NCBI RefSeq assembly: GCF_002221595.1
Contig: NZ_NHMP01000001.1
Coordinates: 1 to 64,000, forward strand
Length of the DNA: 64,000 nucleotides
DNA from: Turicimonas muris
GTDB taxonomy: Bacteria > Pseudomonadota > Gammaproteobacteria > Burkholderiales > Burkholderiaceae_F
Reading direction: 5' to 3'
Part shown: in pieces, positions 7,803 to 16,599 of the stretch
Layout of the letters: every line of letters begins with the position of its first letter
Position numbering within the stretch: the first letter of the stretch is position 1
The notes under the pieces: model-generated
Told to the model about the DNA's origin: nothing
Databases searched by the model: none
The model's input: the letters and a program-made list of their open reading frames with translations, nothing else
Made by a program: the position numbers and the translations under genes

Positions 7803-9386
7803 ATGAATATCACCAAAAGTCAATTCCTCAAAGGATCTGTTGCTTCTGCTTTCGCAATCGGTTCTGTAGCCTCTGCTTCTGCCAAAGCTTTGACTCCGGA
7901 TACAAAATGGGATGATGAAGCTGACGTAGTCGTAATCGGGTTCGGCGGAGCCGGCGCATCCGCTGCTATTACTGCGCATGATGCCGGCAGTAATGTCCTT
8001 ATCATCGAAAAAATGGACGCTCCCGGCGGAAACACCGCAGTTTCTGCAGGCGGCTTTATGATTCCTGACGACATCAATCAGGCCCGCAAGTACCTGGCCG
8101 GAAGCTATCAGTATTGCCACGCTGAAATGGATGAACAGCTTCTCGATGCATTTTGCAAAGGAACCGGCGAACTCCGCGATTGGCTCACAGGCCTTGGTGA
8201 TAACGTCGGCATGTTCGTTTACGGGTATGCCGGCTTCAAAAACCTCGAAGGTGCCGACACCATCAAGAGATATCGTATTCGCGGTCAGAAAGGAGGCCCT
8301 AAGAAAGGAAGCGGTGACTGCCTCTTTGATCTCTTGAAAGGTGCTGTAGAAAAACGCGGCATCCGCACCATGCTCTCCACTCCTGTCGTGGCCATCATCA
8401 GAGACGGTGACGAAGTAGTTGGCGTTGAAGTTCAGAAGAACGGCCAAAAACAAAACATCAAAGCTAAGAAAGGTGTTGTTCTCGCTACCGGCGGATACGA
8501 GTTCGATCCGGAATCTCTCCAGAACTACACAATGGGCTATGGAATCGGTGCTATCGGTAATCCGGGCAACACCGGTGACGGCCTCCGTTTAGCACAGTCC
8601 ATGGGCGCAAAACTCTGGCATATGAACGCTTATTCTGCGTTCCTCGGCGTTCGTTATCCTGGCTATAAGACAAGCGTTTCTATTTCTCCGAAAGGCGCTG
8701 GTTATATCTGGGTTGACCAAGACGGCAAACGCTTCAGCAGCGAAAAAGTTGACGGCCACTGCCAGATGTACGTTGCCTCTCACTTGGACGCTGTCCGCCA
8801 TTGCTATCCGAGAATTCCTTGTTACCTGATTTTCGACCAGGCCACAGCTGACAAAGGACCGATGGGCTCCGGCTTAGGTTCCGGCTACGCCATCAACAGA
8901 GAAGGTCATCGTTGGTCCAAAGATCTCAGCAAAGAAGTTGAAATGGGTCTTCTTAAGAAAGCCAATTCCATCGCAGAGTTGAGCAAGATGCTCAACCTTC
9001 CTGAAGGTCAGTTAGAGAAGACCGTCGAAAAATGGAATACAGACGTCAAAGCCGGTAAAGACACGGAATTCGGTCGTCCAATCCACGCTAAAGGTAAAGG
9101 CTCTTACACCTTCGATGGTCCTGAAATTTCTGCTCCAATCGAAAACGGACCTTTCTACGCTGTAGAACTCTATCCAACATTGGTCAATACACAGGGCGGT
9201 CCGAGAAAGAACGTTAAGGGTCAGGTTTTGGATGCCTTCGGCAATCCAATTCCGCGTCTTTACGTAGCCGGTGAGCTTGGTTCCATGTGGGGTCCGATCT
9301 ACCAAGGAGCCTGCAATAACGCAGAATCTATGGTATTCGGCCGCATCGCCGGTGCGAACGTTGCTCAGGAAACTCCGTTGAAGTAA
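7803..9386 (+). CDS. secreted FAD-dependent reductase of the fumarate-reductase flavoprotein family (substrate unknown)
   Basis: A 527-residue FAD_binding_2-family protein. Residues 1-29 form an export signal (FLKGSVASAFAIGSVASASA) that resembles a Tat leader with FLK but has TKSQ where the twin arginine would be. The FAD Rossmann motif is VVVIGFGGAGASAA near residue 45. It lacks a haem domain, so electrons would come from a separate cytochrome. At the catalytic region where fumarate reductases carry His-Thr-Met-Gly-Gly, this protein has Asn462-Thr-Gln-Gly-Gly, and the later substrate-binding Arg of the GANRLGG motif is absent (GACNNAE), so fumarate is an unlikely substrate. The same variant motifs occur in the stub at 14231-14647. 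It faces away from the sensor/regulator pair, which probably controls it. A terminator follows at 9393. Confidence 0.88.
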   Translation: MNITKSQFLKGSVASAFAIGSVASASAKALTPDTKWDDEADVVVIGFGGAGASAAITAHDAGSNVLIIEKMDAPGGNTAVSAGGFMIPDDINQARKYLAGSYQYCHAEMDEQLLDAFCKGTGELRDWLTGLGDNVGMFVYGYAGFKNLEGADTIKRYRIRGQKGGPKKGSGDCLFDLLKGAVEKRGIRTMLSTPVVAIIRDGDEVVGVEVQKNGQKQNIKAKKGVVLATGGYEFDPESLQNYTMGYGIGAIGNPGNTGDGLRLAQSMGAKLWHMNAYSAFLGVRYPGYKTSVSISPKGAGYIWVDQDGKRFSSEKVDGHCQMYVASHLDAVRHCYPRIPCYLIFDQATADKGPMGSGLGSGYAINREGHRWSKDLSKEVEMGLLKKANSIAELSKMLNLPEGQLEKTVEKWNTDVKAGKDTEFGRPIHAKGKGSYTFDGPEISAPIENGPFYAVELYPTLVNTQGGPRKNVKGQVLDAFGNPIPRLYVAGELGSMWGPIYQGACNNAESMVFGRIAGANVAQETPLK

Positions 9387-9392
9387 TGATTG

Positions 9393-9412
9393 ACTAGAGA
9401 AATCTAGTTTTT
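9393..9412 (+). terminator. intrinsic terminator after the flavoprotein gene
   Basis: Stem ACTAGA / TCTAGT (9393-9398 and 9403-9408) with a GAAA tetraloop, followed by TTTT. It lies 7 bp after the stop codon. Confidence 0.75.
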
Positions 9413-9420
9413 CCTGGTGT

Positions 9421-9453
9421 CGCGGATACGAGAAGTCAGTTCTCGTATCCGCG
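9421..9453. terminator. perfect 14-bp-arm hairpin between convergent genes
   Basis: CGCGGATACGAGAA (9421-9434) is repeated inverted at 9440-9453 around a 5-base loop. There is no U run on either side, so it may be a transcript-end stabiliser or a weak bidirectional terminator between the flavoprotein gene and the response-regulator gene. Confidence 0.6.
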
Positions 9454-9476
9454 TATTCATTTGTGATTGATTAAGA

Positions 9477-10103
9477 TTATTTTTTGATTTTGCCGTACTC
9501 TTCTCTGAACTCCTGGAGAGTAAGGGCATCAAATTTTTTCAAGATATTTTGACGGTGTCTTTCCAGCGTTCTTTCACTAATTCCCAAATGCTCCGAAATC
9601 AGCGAAGACGGCAGTCCTTGTGTCAAATCACCGGCTACTTGTTTTTCTCTATCCGTTAATTTTTCTAATTTTCCAGCCGGAGAGCTCTCAAAATTTGCTT
9701 CTAATCGAGCTCTGTCCTTGCTGACGCCTCTCTCTATCGCCGCAAACAGTTCTTCGGGCACAATGGGCTTTTTGAAAAAATCAAACGCTCCGCCGCGGAA
9801 TGCTTTAACTGCCGTGTCCAACGTCCCGTAATTGCTCATAAAAATGATCGTCAGGCCATTGCCGAGCTTTTCCAGTTTTCTTTGCACTTCCAACCCGTCC
9901 ATTTGCGGCATCTGAATATCCAGCAGCAAACATCCCGGCTGCTGCGGATCCAGTTCTTTAAAAAACGTCTCCGCATCCGAATAACACTTACACGCCCAGC
10001 CTTTATTTGTTAAGGCAAATTCCAAAGCTTCTAAAAGTTCTTGGTCATCATCAAGAATACGGATTAGACAGTCTTCTTTTGCAAAAGAGTTACTCATCTC
10101 CAT
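9477..10103 (-). CDS. two-component response regulator, TtrR/FixJ-like
   Basis: A 208-residue regulator. The receiver domain (about 10-125) shows the acidic pocket LDDDQE, the phospho-acceptor Asp in LLLDIQMPQMDG, and the conserved Lys in FFKKPI. The C-terminal LuxR-type helix-turn-helix (about 145-200) has LTDREKQVAGDLTQG and ISERTLERHRQNILKKF. Its start overlaps the end of the sensor kinase by 14 bp, so the two are translationally coupled. By analogy with TtrSR it should activate respiratory reductase genes next door; the binding site is not known, with 7697-7710 as one candidate. Confidence 0.93.
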   Translation of the reverse strand: MEMSNSFAKEDCLIRILDDDQELLEALEFALTNKGWACKCYSDAETFFKELDPQQPGCLLLDIQMPQMDGLEVQRKLEKLGNGLTIIFMSNYGTLDTAVKAFRGGAFDFFKKPIVPEELFAAIERGVSKDRARLEANFESSPAGKLEKLTDREKQVAGDLTQGLPSSLISEHLGISERTLERHRQNILKKFDALTLQEFREEYGKIKK

Positions 10104-11883
10104 TCACCTTACTTGACGGCAATTCAACTACCACTGCCAGAGCTCCCAACGGACTGACTTCAAACGATATGGTTCCTGAATGAAGCGAAACAATCGACTT
10201 TACAATACCCAGTCCTAAGCCCAAGCCGCCTTTTTGAATCGTTGTCCGGCATCTTGTTTTTTCTCGGATGGCTTCTAAAGTTTCCTCTGATATTTTCGGA
10301 CCAGTATCCCAAATCTTCAGCAACCCCCGATTGTCTTTCTCTTCCAAAGTTAAAAAGATATGCGTCGTTAATCCTGATTGCGCTGCTCTGAAACTGTTTT
10401 TCAGCAGATTCATTACTGCCAACTCCAACTGATCCGAGGAGCAATAGACTTCCAAATCTTTTTTCGGCAATTGATAAGTCAAAATTGTTTGATCCAAGGA
10501 ATACAAAGCGAAGAAGTCGGCTATTGTGCTGCCGATGACTTTATTCAGGCTCTTGTGCTCCAGAACCGCCTCTCCTTTAGCGAACTCTCTGACGAGCTGA
10601 ACGATGCTATTCAGTTTCTCTGCCCGCACTCCTATCTTAGAAACGGCCGCGAGTTCTTTAGAGAAATCGACCGATAAATCTTTTTCTTTTTTTGAAAGCA
10701 TCTGCTTTAAGGTATCTGCAAAAAGCAAAATAGAAGACAGGGGCTGCGACATATCATGGGCTACCGCAGAACAAAGCTGAGAGACTTCCTGTTTGCTCCT
10801 GAACGCCTGATATTTCCCGTCAATCGTTTGTATTCTGTCTTTGAGCTGTCTTTCGCGGTCAAAAGAATTCTGCAGCTGTTGTGTACGTCTGCGAACCAAG
10901 AAAGTGATTCGGATGCTGTGGTAAATATAGAAAAGTGCCGCCAACAGACCAATGAAGAAATAGTTTTTATATTTCTCAAAAAATTCTTGCATCGTCTGTG
11001 AATTTAAATGCGCAAAAGGACCAATCTTCAAATCTCTGTATAGATTGTCAATCAACGTGAAGTCACTGGCTATTTTCCATTCGTAGCCTTTAGGCATCGT
11101 TTTATTCGCCTTTTCGAGTTCCGTGTAGATCTTGTTGACCGTTGTCACGTCCAGATGCGGCGGAATCAGAATGCTGAATCCCGGATACAAAGGTGTACTT
11201 GTCACGCACGCACTGTATGGATTCCTCTTTTCGTTGATTACACGCAAATGTTGTGTCGGGTCAGGCTCGCCTTTTGCTCTCTTATTTTCCGCAAAACAAG
11301 CATTGAGCACGATAGCATCCACTCGGCCTTCTTCCAATGCTTTCAAACGAGCCTTGACATCATCTCCGAGATATAACGTCTTGCTGAAAAAATTATATGG
11401 ATCGTATCCCTGGTCATGCAGCTCTTTGAGAACCGTCAGCTCGCCTCGGTACGCTCCCTGCTTATTCGTACCGAGAATCTTGCCTTTTAAATCCTTCAAA
11501 GAAAATATGCGGTCATCTTGCGCTAAAACATAAATCACGGAACCCATCACATGATCCGGATCGGGACTTAGCGGCGCAGTGGAAGTCAGCAAATCTCTGA
11601 GCCCTGAATGAATATTTCTGCGGTAGGCAGCAGCTCCGGCAATCACGAGATCAGCCTCTTTATGCGAAATCGCATGATCGAGCCCCCTCCAATCCGTCGA
11701 ATAAGTCGAGACCTCTCTCGGATAAACAGCCTTCTGAATGGCGACAATTGTTTTCTCGCAAAACTCGGAACCTTTTTCATCTCCCGTAAAGTCAGCTCCG
11801 TAAATCTTGAAAGGTTCGGCTAGCACGTTTTGACAGGCAAAAATCAAGAAAACCGGCAAAAATCCATTAATGATTTTCTTCAT
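10090..11883 (-). CDS. sensor histidine kinase with PhnD-like periplasmic domain, TtrS-like
   Basis: A 597-residue membrane kinase. It has a signal peptide (1-22), a periplasmic substrate-binding domain of the phosphonate-binding (PhnD) type (about 25-285), one transmembrane helix (about 308-335, IGLLAALFYIYHSI), a HisKA helix with the phospho-acceptor in VAHDMSQPLSS, and a HATPase domain with NLLKNSFRAA, WDTGPKIS and GLGLGLGIVKS. This architecture is that of TtrS, the tetrathionate sensor. No tetrathionate reductase genes are present; the neighbours are flavoprotein reductases and a tetrahaem cytochrome, so the ligand is more likely the organic acceptor those enzymes use. That assignment is an inference from context. 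Confidence 0.9.
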   Translation of the reverse strand: MKKIINGFLPVFLIFACQNVLAEPFKIYGADFTGDEKGSEFCEKTIVAIQKAVYPREVSTYSTDWRGLDHAISHKEADLVIAGAAAYRRNIHSGLRDLLTSTAPLSPDPDHVMGSVIYVLAQDDRIFSLKDLKGKILGTNKQGAYRGELTVLKELHDQGYDPYNFFSKTLYLGDDVKARLKALEEGRVDAIVLNACFAENKRAKGEPDPTQHLRVINEKRNPYSACVTSTPLYPGFSILIPPHLDVTTVNKIYTELEKANKTMPKGYEWKIASDFTLIDNLYRDLKIGPFAHLNSQTMQEFFEKYKNYFFIGLLAALFYIYHSIRITFLVRRRTQQLQNSFDRERQLKDRIQTIDGKYQAFRSKQEVSQLCSAVAHDMSQPLSSILLFADTLKQMLSKKEKDLSVDFSKELAAVSKIGVRAEKLNSIVQLVREFAKGEAVLEHKSLNKVIGSTIADFFALYSLDQTILTYQLPKKDLEVYCSSDQLELAVMNLLKNSFRAAQSGLTTHIFLTLEEKDNRGLLKIWDTGPKISEETLEAIREKTRCRTTIQKGGLGLGLGIVKSIVSLHSGTISFEVSPLGALAVVVELPSSKVNGDE

Positions 11884-11906
11884 TTCTTCCTCTCGTACAG
11901 ACGCCT

Positions 11907-11937
11907 AAAAAAAGGCCCTGATCGAATGACCAGAGCC
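11907..11937 (-). terminator. intrinsic terminator after the fumarate-reductase-like gene
   Basis: On the minus strand GGCTCTGGTC pairs with GATCAGGGCC (two G-U pairs) around a 4-base loop, followed by seven T. It separates the flavoprotein/cytochrome genes from the downstream kinase gene. No other gap is available for a kinase promoter, so kinase expression may depend partly on readthrough. Confidence 0.85.
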
Positions 11938-11976
11938 TGAAAATCAAGGAGAACTAAATTAAAAACCCCAAACTTA

Positions 11977-13752
11977 CTACTTTGCTTGAGCTGCGTTTGA
12001 TCCGGCAATTCTTCCGAATACCATCAAATCAGCTACAGCATTACCGCCTAAACGGTTTGCACCGTGAATACCGCCCGTGACTTCACCGGCAGCATAGAGT
12101 CCTGGAATAATTTCACCCTTAGCATTGACAGCGTGAGCTCCTGTGTCAATGTGGATACCGCCCATGGTGTGGTGGATGGTCGGAACTTTTCTGGCAACAT
12201 ACCATGGTCCTTCAACCATCGGTCTGTCATCAGTATGAGTTGCTTTGAAGCCGAATTTATCTTGTTCAACTTCGTGGCGTGCAACTTGGTTGTAAGACTC
12301 GATAGCTGCTTTCAATCTTGCCGGATCAACGTTGATGATCTTGGCTAATTCATCAAGATTTGCAGCTTTCTTGACGCGGCCCTGAGCAAGCATGTCTCTC
12401 ATGGTGCGTCCGCTTAACAAGTCAATAGCGTTTTCGTCCGGGTATCTGAGCTTGTTCTGCACCAACCAGTATGTAGAACCCGGCTGTGCGAACACGGCTT
12501 TGGACAATACGTCTCTGGCTGCACCTTCGTTAACGAAACGGTCTCCGTTGGTGTTGATGAAGAGACGATTTCTACCGGAGGTCTTAATGTCGAGCATCAA
12601 GCCGGTTCCCGGAGATCCGTTCGGGTGTACCTGAATATCAGACAAGCCAATCAATTCTGCACCGGCTTTTTCTGCTAACTGAAGGCCTTGACCCTGAGCA
12701 GCAACACCAATGTTAGAACAGCCGATTTCTTTGCCGAGGTCAGCTTCTTTCCAAACACCTGTGTTGACTTTCTGACGGAATTCAACGTTGGAACCGAAGC
12801 CGCCTGTGGTAACGATAACGCCCTTATCAGCCACGGCTGTGACATCTTGACCTTTGTGTTTGGCCTTAACACCGACAACTCTGCCGTCTTTCATGATGAG
12901 TTCGGTAGCCGGAGTTTCCAAAAATACTTTGACTCTATCAGGACCGTACTTAGCCAATTGTTTTTCCAAGGTGACGACATAGGTGTTGCCGCCGGCCGGA
13001 TTTGGATAGTGGCTTCTTTGATACAGAGCACCGGTAGCTGCGCCGACTTTAGGATTGAACTTCAAGCCCATGCCTTCAAGCCACAAGAGAGCAGAAGGAG
13101 CATTGTCAGCAAGAACTTTAACCAGTTTCGGATCGCTGACGTTGTGGCCGCCCTTCATAGTTTGTTCGAAATGCTTCTGAGGATTGTCTTCGATTCCCAA
13201 AGCTTTCTGATACTTTGTTCCGGAGGCGTTCAATGCGCCGCCGCAGACGTTGGTGGAACCGCCCAAGAAGCCGAGTTTTTCGATGATGATAACCTTAGCA
13301 CCGTGTTCCAAAGCGGAAACCGCGCTAGCTAAGCCAGCTCCGCCGCCTCCAACGATCACGACGTCAGCACGTTCTGTGACGGGAGCTTTGTTGGCGTCTG
13401 TTATACGCTTGTTGAAGTCACCTTTTTCAGCACCTGCTTGCTTTAAGCAATCCTTAATGGCGCCAAGGAGCTGGAAGCTTGTTACGGAAGCGCCGGAAAC
13501 GATATCAATGTTTGTAGACTGGTTCTTGATAACGCTGTCTTCGAGTTTCTTGATGGCAACTTTACCGACGCCCGGACTTTCCAGGTCTTTAGTTGCGATG
13601 GAAGCAATTTTGCCGCCTTTGATGTCAACGGTCACTGTGATCGGCGCATTGTGGCCCGTAACCGTCTTAGTATATGTACCGTCTTTGACGGCTGCAGAAC
13701 ATGTTCCTGCTATTGCAAAGGCAGCTAAAACGGCCAATGTGATCTGTTTCAT
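11977..13752 (-). CDS. periplasmic fumarate-reductase-like flavoprotein with FMN-binding domain
   Basis: A 591-residue exported enzyme. It has a signal peptide (1-20, ending CSA), an FMN-binding domain (about 21-110) with the attachment-type motif SGASVTS, then a flavocytochrome-c fumarate reductase domain opening with the FAD motif ADVVIVGGGGAGLASA. The catalytic region is canonical: His-His-Thr-Met-Gly-Gly at about 527-532 and GGIHGANRLGG with the substrate Arg near 567. The enzyme should reduce fumarate or a closely related unsaturated carboxylate in the periplasm, with covalent FMN as electron relay in place of a haem domain. The tetrahaem cytochrome gene lies 78 bp upstream on the same strand and is the natural electron donor. 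It ends at a strong terminator. Confidence 0.93.
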   Translation of the reverse strand: MKQITLAVLAAFAIAGTCSAAVKDGTYTKTVTGHNAPITVTVDIKGGKIASIATKDLESPGVGKVAIKKLEDSVIKNQSTNIDIVSGASVTSFQLLGAIKDCLKQAGAEKGDFNKRITDANKAPVTERADVVIVGGGGAGLASAVSALEHGAKVIIIEKLGFLGGSTNVCGGALNASGTKYQKALGIEDNPQKHFEQTMKGGHNVSDPKLVKVLADNAPSALLWLEGMGLKFNPKVGAATGALYQRSHYPNPAGGNTYVVTLEKQLAKYGPDRVKVFLETPATELIMKDGRVVGVKAKHKGQDVTAVADKGVIVTTGGFGSNVEFRQKVNTGVWKEADLGKEIGCSNIGVAAQGQGLQLAEKAGAELIGLSDIQVHPNGSPGTGLMLDIKTSGRNRLFINTNGDRFVNEGAARDVLSKAVFAQPGSTYWLVQNKLRYPDENAIDLLSGRTMRDMLAQGRVKKAANLDELAKIINVDPARLKAAIESYNQVARHEVEQDKFGFKATHTDDRPMVEGPWYVARKVPTIHHTMGGIHIDTGAHAVNAKGEIIPGLYAAGEVTGGIHGANRLGGNAVADLMVFGRIAGSNAAQAK

Positions 13753-13830
13753 AACAAAACCTTTGATTTGAAGTTGATTAGAGAAATTGAGATGAGGTTT
13801 TTTTGGTGACCGGGCCTCTCCGGTTTTTAA

Positions 13831-14163
13831 TTAAGGAACCTTAAGTTCTCTGAATTCGTGGCATTCGTCGCACAAGAGAACTGGTTTCTTATGACCGCGG
13901 TGACAGCTTGTACAATCCGGATTTTCAATGTGTGAGTCGTGCGGATTGATGTCATTCTTGTCGGTACGGGCTGCGACTTTGTCATAGCTTCCGTGGCAAA
14001 CCAGACACTGCTGAGTGGCTACCGCTTTCGGAGGCATTGTGGTATGGCATGCTTCGCACTTACCGCCTCTTTCCATGTGGCGATCAGCGAGCATCTTATC
14101 AGCTGCAAAAGAAGTCGTAGCTGATAAAGCTAAAACTAAGATGGAAACAACGGTCTTTAACAT
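13831..14163 (-). CDS. small periplasmic tetrahaem cytochrome c
   Basis: A 110-residue protein with a signal peptide (1-21, ending SFAA) and exactly four CxxCH haem-attachment motifs (CEACH, CLVCH, CTSCH, CDECH). The size and motif number match the small tetrahaem cytochrome / flavocytochrome-c haem-domain family. It would carry electrons from a membrane quinol dehydrogenase to the periplasmic flavoproteins. It lies between a full fumarate-reductase-like gene and the stub of another flavoprotein, all on one strand, as if one operon supplied the haem and flavin parts as separate polypeptides. The gap before it holds a hairpin with a GCAA loop on the minus strand (14181-14198). Confidence 0.94.
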   Translation of the reverse strand: MLKTVVSILVLALSATTSFAADKMLADRHMERGGKCEACHTTMPPKAVATQQCLVCHGSYDKVAARTDKNDINPHDSHIENPDCTSCHRGHKKPVLLCDECHEFRELKVP

Positions 14164-14230
14164 GATAAATCTCGGGAGGAGTGCCGCTTGCGCGGCACTT
14201 GTTAGTTAAAAGAATTTATTGAAGAGCTTA

Positions 14231-14647
14231 TTACCAGTTTTGTTCGCCGGCAGCTGTGCGTCCTGCAATTCTTCCGAATACGCATGCTTCGGAGTTGTTG
14301 GTAGCACCCTGGTAGATGTGGCCCCACATAGAACCTAATTCACCGGCGCTGTACAAACGTGGAATCGGGTTGCCGAACGGATCAAGAACCTGACCGAGTT
14401 TGTTTCTCTTCGGGCCGCCCTGAGTGTTCAGAATGGCTGGGTAGAGTTCAGCTGCGTAGTATGGGCCTTCACCGATTGGACGAGAAATGATCGGAGCTTC
14501 ACGGCCTTCGAAAGCAACTTTGTCTTTCTTTTCAAGAGGACGTCCGAAGTCTTTATCGGCACCGGCTGTAATCTGTTCATTCCATCTCTTGACGGTTTCA
14601 ACAAGGTTTTCAGCAGAAACGTTGTTCTTCTTCCCGTCTTTAGCCAT
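14231..14647 (-). pseudogene. C-terminal stub of a third fumarate-reductase-family flavoprotein
   Basis: A 138-residue ORF matching only the last quarter of the flavoprotein at 7803-9386 (shared runs include NTQGGP and GNPIPRLY-AGELGSMWG). The FAD-binding N-terminus, export signal and most of the substrate domain, about 390 residues, are missing, so it cannot be an active reductase alone. Oddly the ATG at 14647 is preceded by a good GGAG-type ribosome binding site, so a short polypeptide may still be made. The truncation point lies 43 bp from the left end of an IS1634-type element, suggesting deletion by that element. Like the 7803 protein it has Asn in place of the catalytic His. Confidence 0.8.
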
Positions 14648-14690
14648 GTAAATTCTTCTCCAACCCTTGTGAATGCTTAATTGTTCCCAC

Positions 14691-14722
14691 TTTTTATAGA
14701 AGACAAATTTAACTTATATTTG
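14691..14722 (+). repeat. left terminal inverted repeat of the IS
   Basis: Begins TTTTT, contains AGACAAA and ends CTTATATT-G; pairs with 16591-16622. Confidence 0.75.
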
Positions 14723-14787
14723 ATTTATATTATACTTAGTTTTTACTTTTGTGGTATAATTAATAAAAATTAGATTCTGGAGAGGAT

Positions 14788-16599
14788 ATGCCTACTATTG
14801 CTCTGCAGCACTACAAACGAGGATCGCACTATTACGCCAGCATCATCGAAACCTTTCGAGACCCGGTTACCCGTAAGAACTCTTCTCGGACTTTGGAAGC
14901 TTTAGGAGATATTTCTGAAAAAATGAAGGAGGATCCGAACTACCTTCAATCTTTAAAAGACAGAGTCACAGCTCTGCGCTCGGATGCCTCACGTGCAGAA
15001 CAGCTCCAAGAGGCTGCGGTTCGGCGGATTGCGCCCGCGGTTTTTAATTCTTCGGCAGACGCCTCATCTCCTCGGCTCCATTACGGAATGGCGCCCATAC
15101 GAAAAGTCTGGGAAAAGCTTGGATTAAACGCGTGGTTCCGTAAGGCCGGATACAACAGAAAACTTTCCTGGGATTTAGATTTAGCCGTGTTCTATCAAGT
15201 GGCCAGCCGTATTCTCAGTCCCTTGAGCCGGCGAGGAATGAGGCGTCAATGTCCCCGTAATTTGTTCAAGTTTGACTCTGTCTCACTGGATCATCACTAC
15301 GAAGCTTTAGACATTCTGGCTGCTTCTAAACCGACTATTATCAAAAAACTTGATGAAGCCGTATGCAAAGAAATTTCGCGGGACTGTTCCTTAGTCTTTT
15401 ATGACGTAACCACTTTTTACTTTGAGAGCTTTGAACCTGATTGTTTACGTGAAAGAGGCATGAGTAAAGAACACCGGACTCATGAGACACAGGTTCTGCT
15501 CGGTTTATTAATTGATCGTTGCGGCATTCCTCTCGACTATGAAATCTACCGCGGCAATACGGCAGAAGTTAAAACTTTAATGAAAGTTGTTGAGTCGTTC
15601 CGAGAAAAATGTCCGCAGGGCAAACCCATTGTTGTAGCCGACAGAGGACTCAACAGCAAAGACAATCTCTCCAAACTGATTAAAAACGACTGTGCTTTTA
15701 TCGTGGCGCACAGTCTTCAGCGGCTCAGCAGCAAAGAGTTGGGAAGCTTGTTTAGCGAGGACGGCTGGAAATATAAATTTGATTCAGAAACAGGAGAGAT
15801 GTCATGGAAGATGAAGACAATGGACTGTCCTGATGCGGTTAAGCAAGAAGAATCACAAGAAGCTGTTAAACCGCGTTTGATAGTGACTTGGTCGGCTAAG
15901 CGGTATGCCCATGACATGAAGGAATTAAATTTGCAATGGGAGCAAGCCAAAAAAATGGTAAGTGCCGGCACCGGCAGAATTGATGCCTCTTTTAAACGAG
16001 GCTCGAGACAATTTTTGAAAAGAGTAAAGCAGTCAGATCCAGATGAAAAGGCGCCGGAGGAGCGTTATGAATTAAACCGTGAGCTTTATGAACGAAAAAT
16101 AAGGTTTGCAGGTTATTACGGTTTGATTACTTGCTGCGAAGACTTGAGTGATGAGGAGATTTACTCGAGACTAAGAGAATTATGGAAGATAGAGAACTGC
16201 TTCCGAGTAATGAAATCAGTACTGTGTACGAGACCGATTTATGTAAGAACAGAAGCACATATCCGAGGTCACTTTGTCGTTTGTGTTCTGGCACTGGCTT
16301 TGGAGAGGTTCATGGCATTTAAGCTGCGAGAGCAAGGCATAGAGTACTCTGCGGAGATGATGGTTGAACTGCTGATGTCTCCGACAGTCTCTCCGATTGA
16401 AGGGGTAAAAAACAAAGTGAAGCTGTACCTTAAAACAGGAGAACAAGAGCTGGAGAAACCGGAAAGCAGCTGCTCGAAGAGCGTGGATCTAAACCAAGAA
16501 GCGGAAAAAGTGATGGCTGTCTTTGGAGTTGAGCCGCTTCCAACACTCACCACCGTGGTTGATATTACGAAGCGTCTCGGAGTTAGATTGCCAATATAA
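14788..16599 (+). CDS. IS1634-family DDE transposase
   Basis: A 603-residue transposase of the IS4 superfamily (DDE fold) that cuts and joins the element ends. Likely catalytic residues are Asp in LVFYDVTTFYFES, Asp in IVVADRGLNSKDN and Glu in RELWKIENCFRVMKS, the last in the YREK-like position. Length is right for IS1634 members and the frame is uninterrupted, so the element could be active. ATG 14788 follows GGAGAGG at good spacing. Confidence 0.93.
   Translation: MPTIALQHYKRGSHYYASIIETFRDPVTRKNSSRTLEALGDISEKMKEDPNYLQSLKDRVTALRSDASRAEQLQEAAVRRIAPAVFNSSADASSPRLHYGMAPIRKVWEKLGLNAWFRKAGYNRKLSWDLDLAVFYQVASRILSPLSRRGMRRQCPRNLFKFDSVSLDHHYEALDILAASKPTIIKKLDEAVCKEISRDCSLVFYDVTTFYFESFEPDCLRERGMSKEHRTHETQVLLGLLIDRCGIPLDYEIYRGNTAEVKTLMKVVESFREKCPQGKPIVVADRGLNSKDNLSKLIKNDCAFIVAHSLQRLSSKELGSLFSEDGWKYKFDSETGEMSWKMKTMDCPDAVKQEESQEAVKPRLIVTWSAKRYAHDMKELNLQWEQAKKMVSAGTGRIDASFKRGSRQFLKRVKQSDPDEKAPEERYELNRELYERKIRFAGYYGLITCCEDLSDEEIYSRLRELWKIENCFRVMKSVLCTRPIYVRTEAHIRGHFVVCVLALALERFMAFKLREQGIEYSAEMMVELLMSPTVSPIEGVKNKVKLYLKTGEQELEKPESSCSKSVDLNQEAEKVMAVFGVEPLPTLTTVVDITKRLGVRLPI

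Noticed and set aside
7782-8453. 223-residue minus-strand ORF over the flavoprotein gene
   Set aside because: Antisense shadow of a well-supported gene; no ribosome binding site or known family.
9421-9453. Strong hairpin as an att site or mobile-element end
   Set aside because: Single copy in the window and placed between convergent genes; a transcript-end role is simpler.
12688-13332. 214-residue plus-strand ORF inside the FMN/FAD flavoprotein gene
   Set aside because: Antisense shadow; the opposite strand has full domain support.
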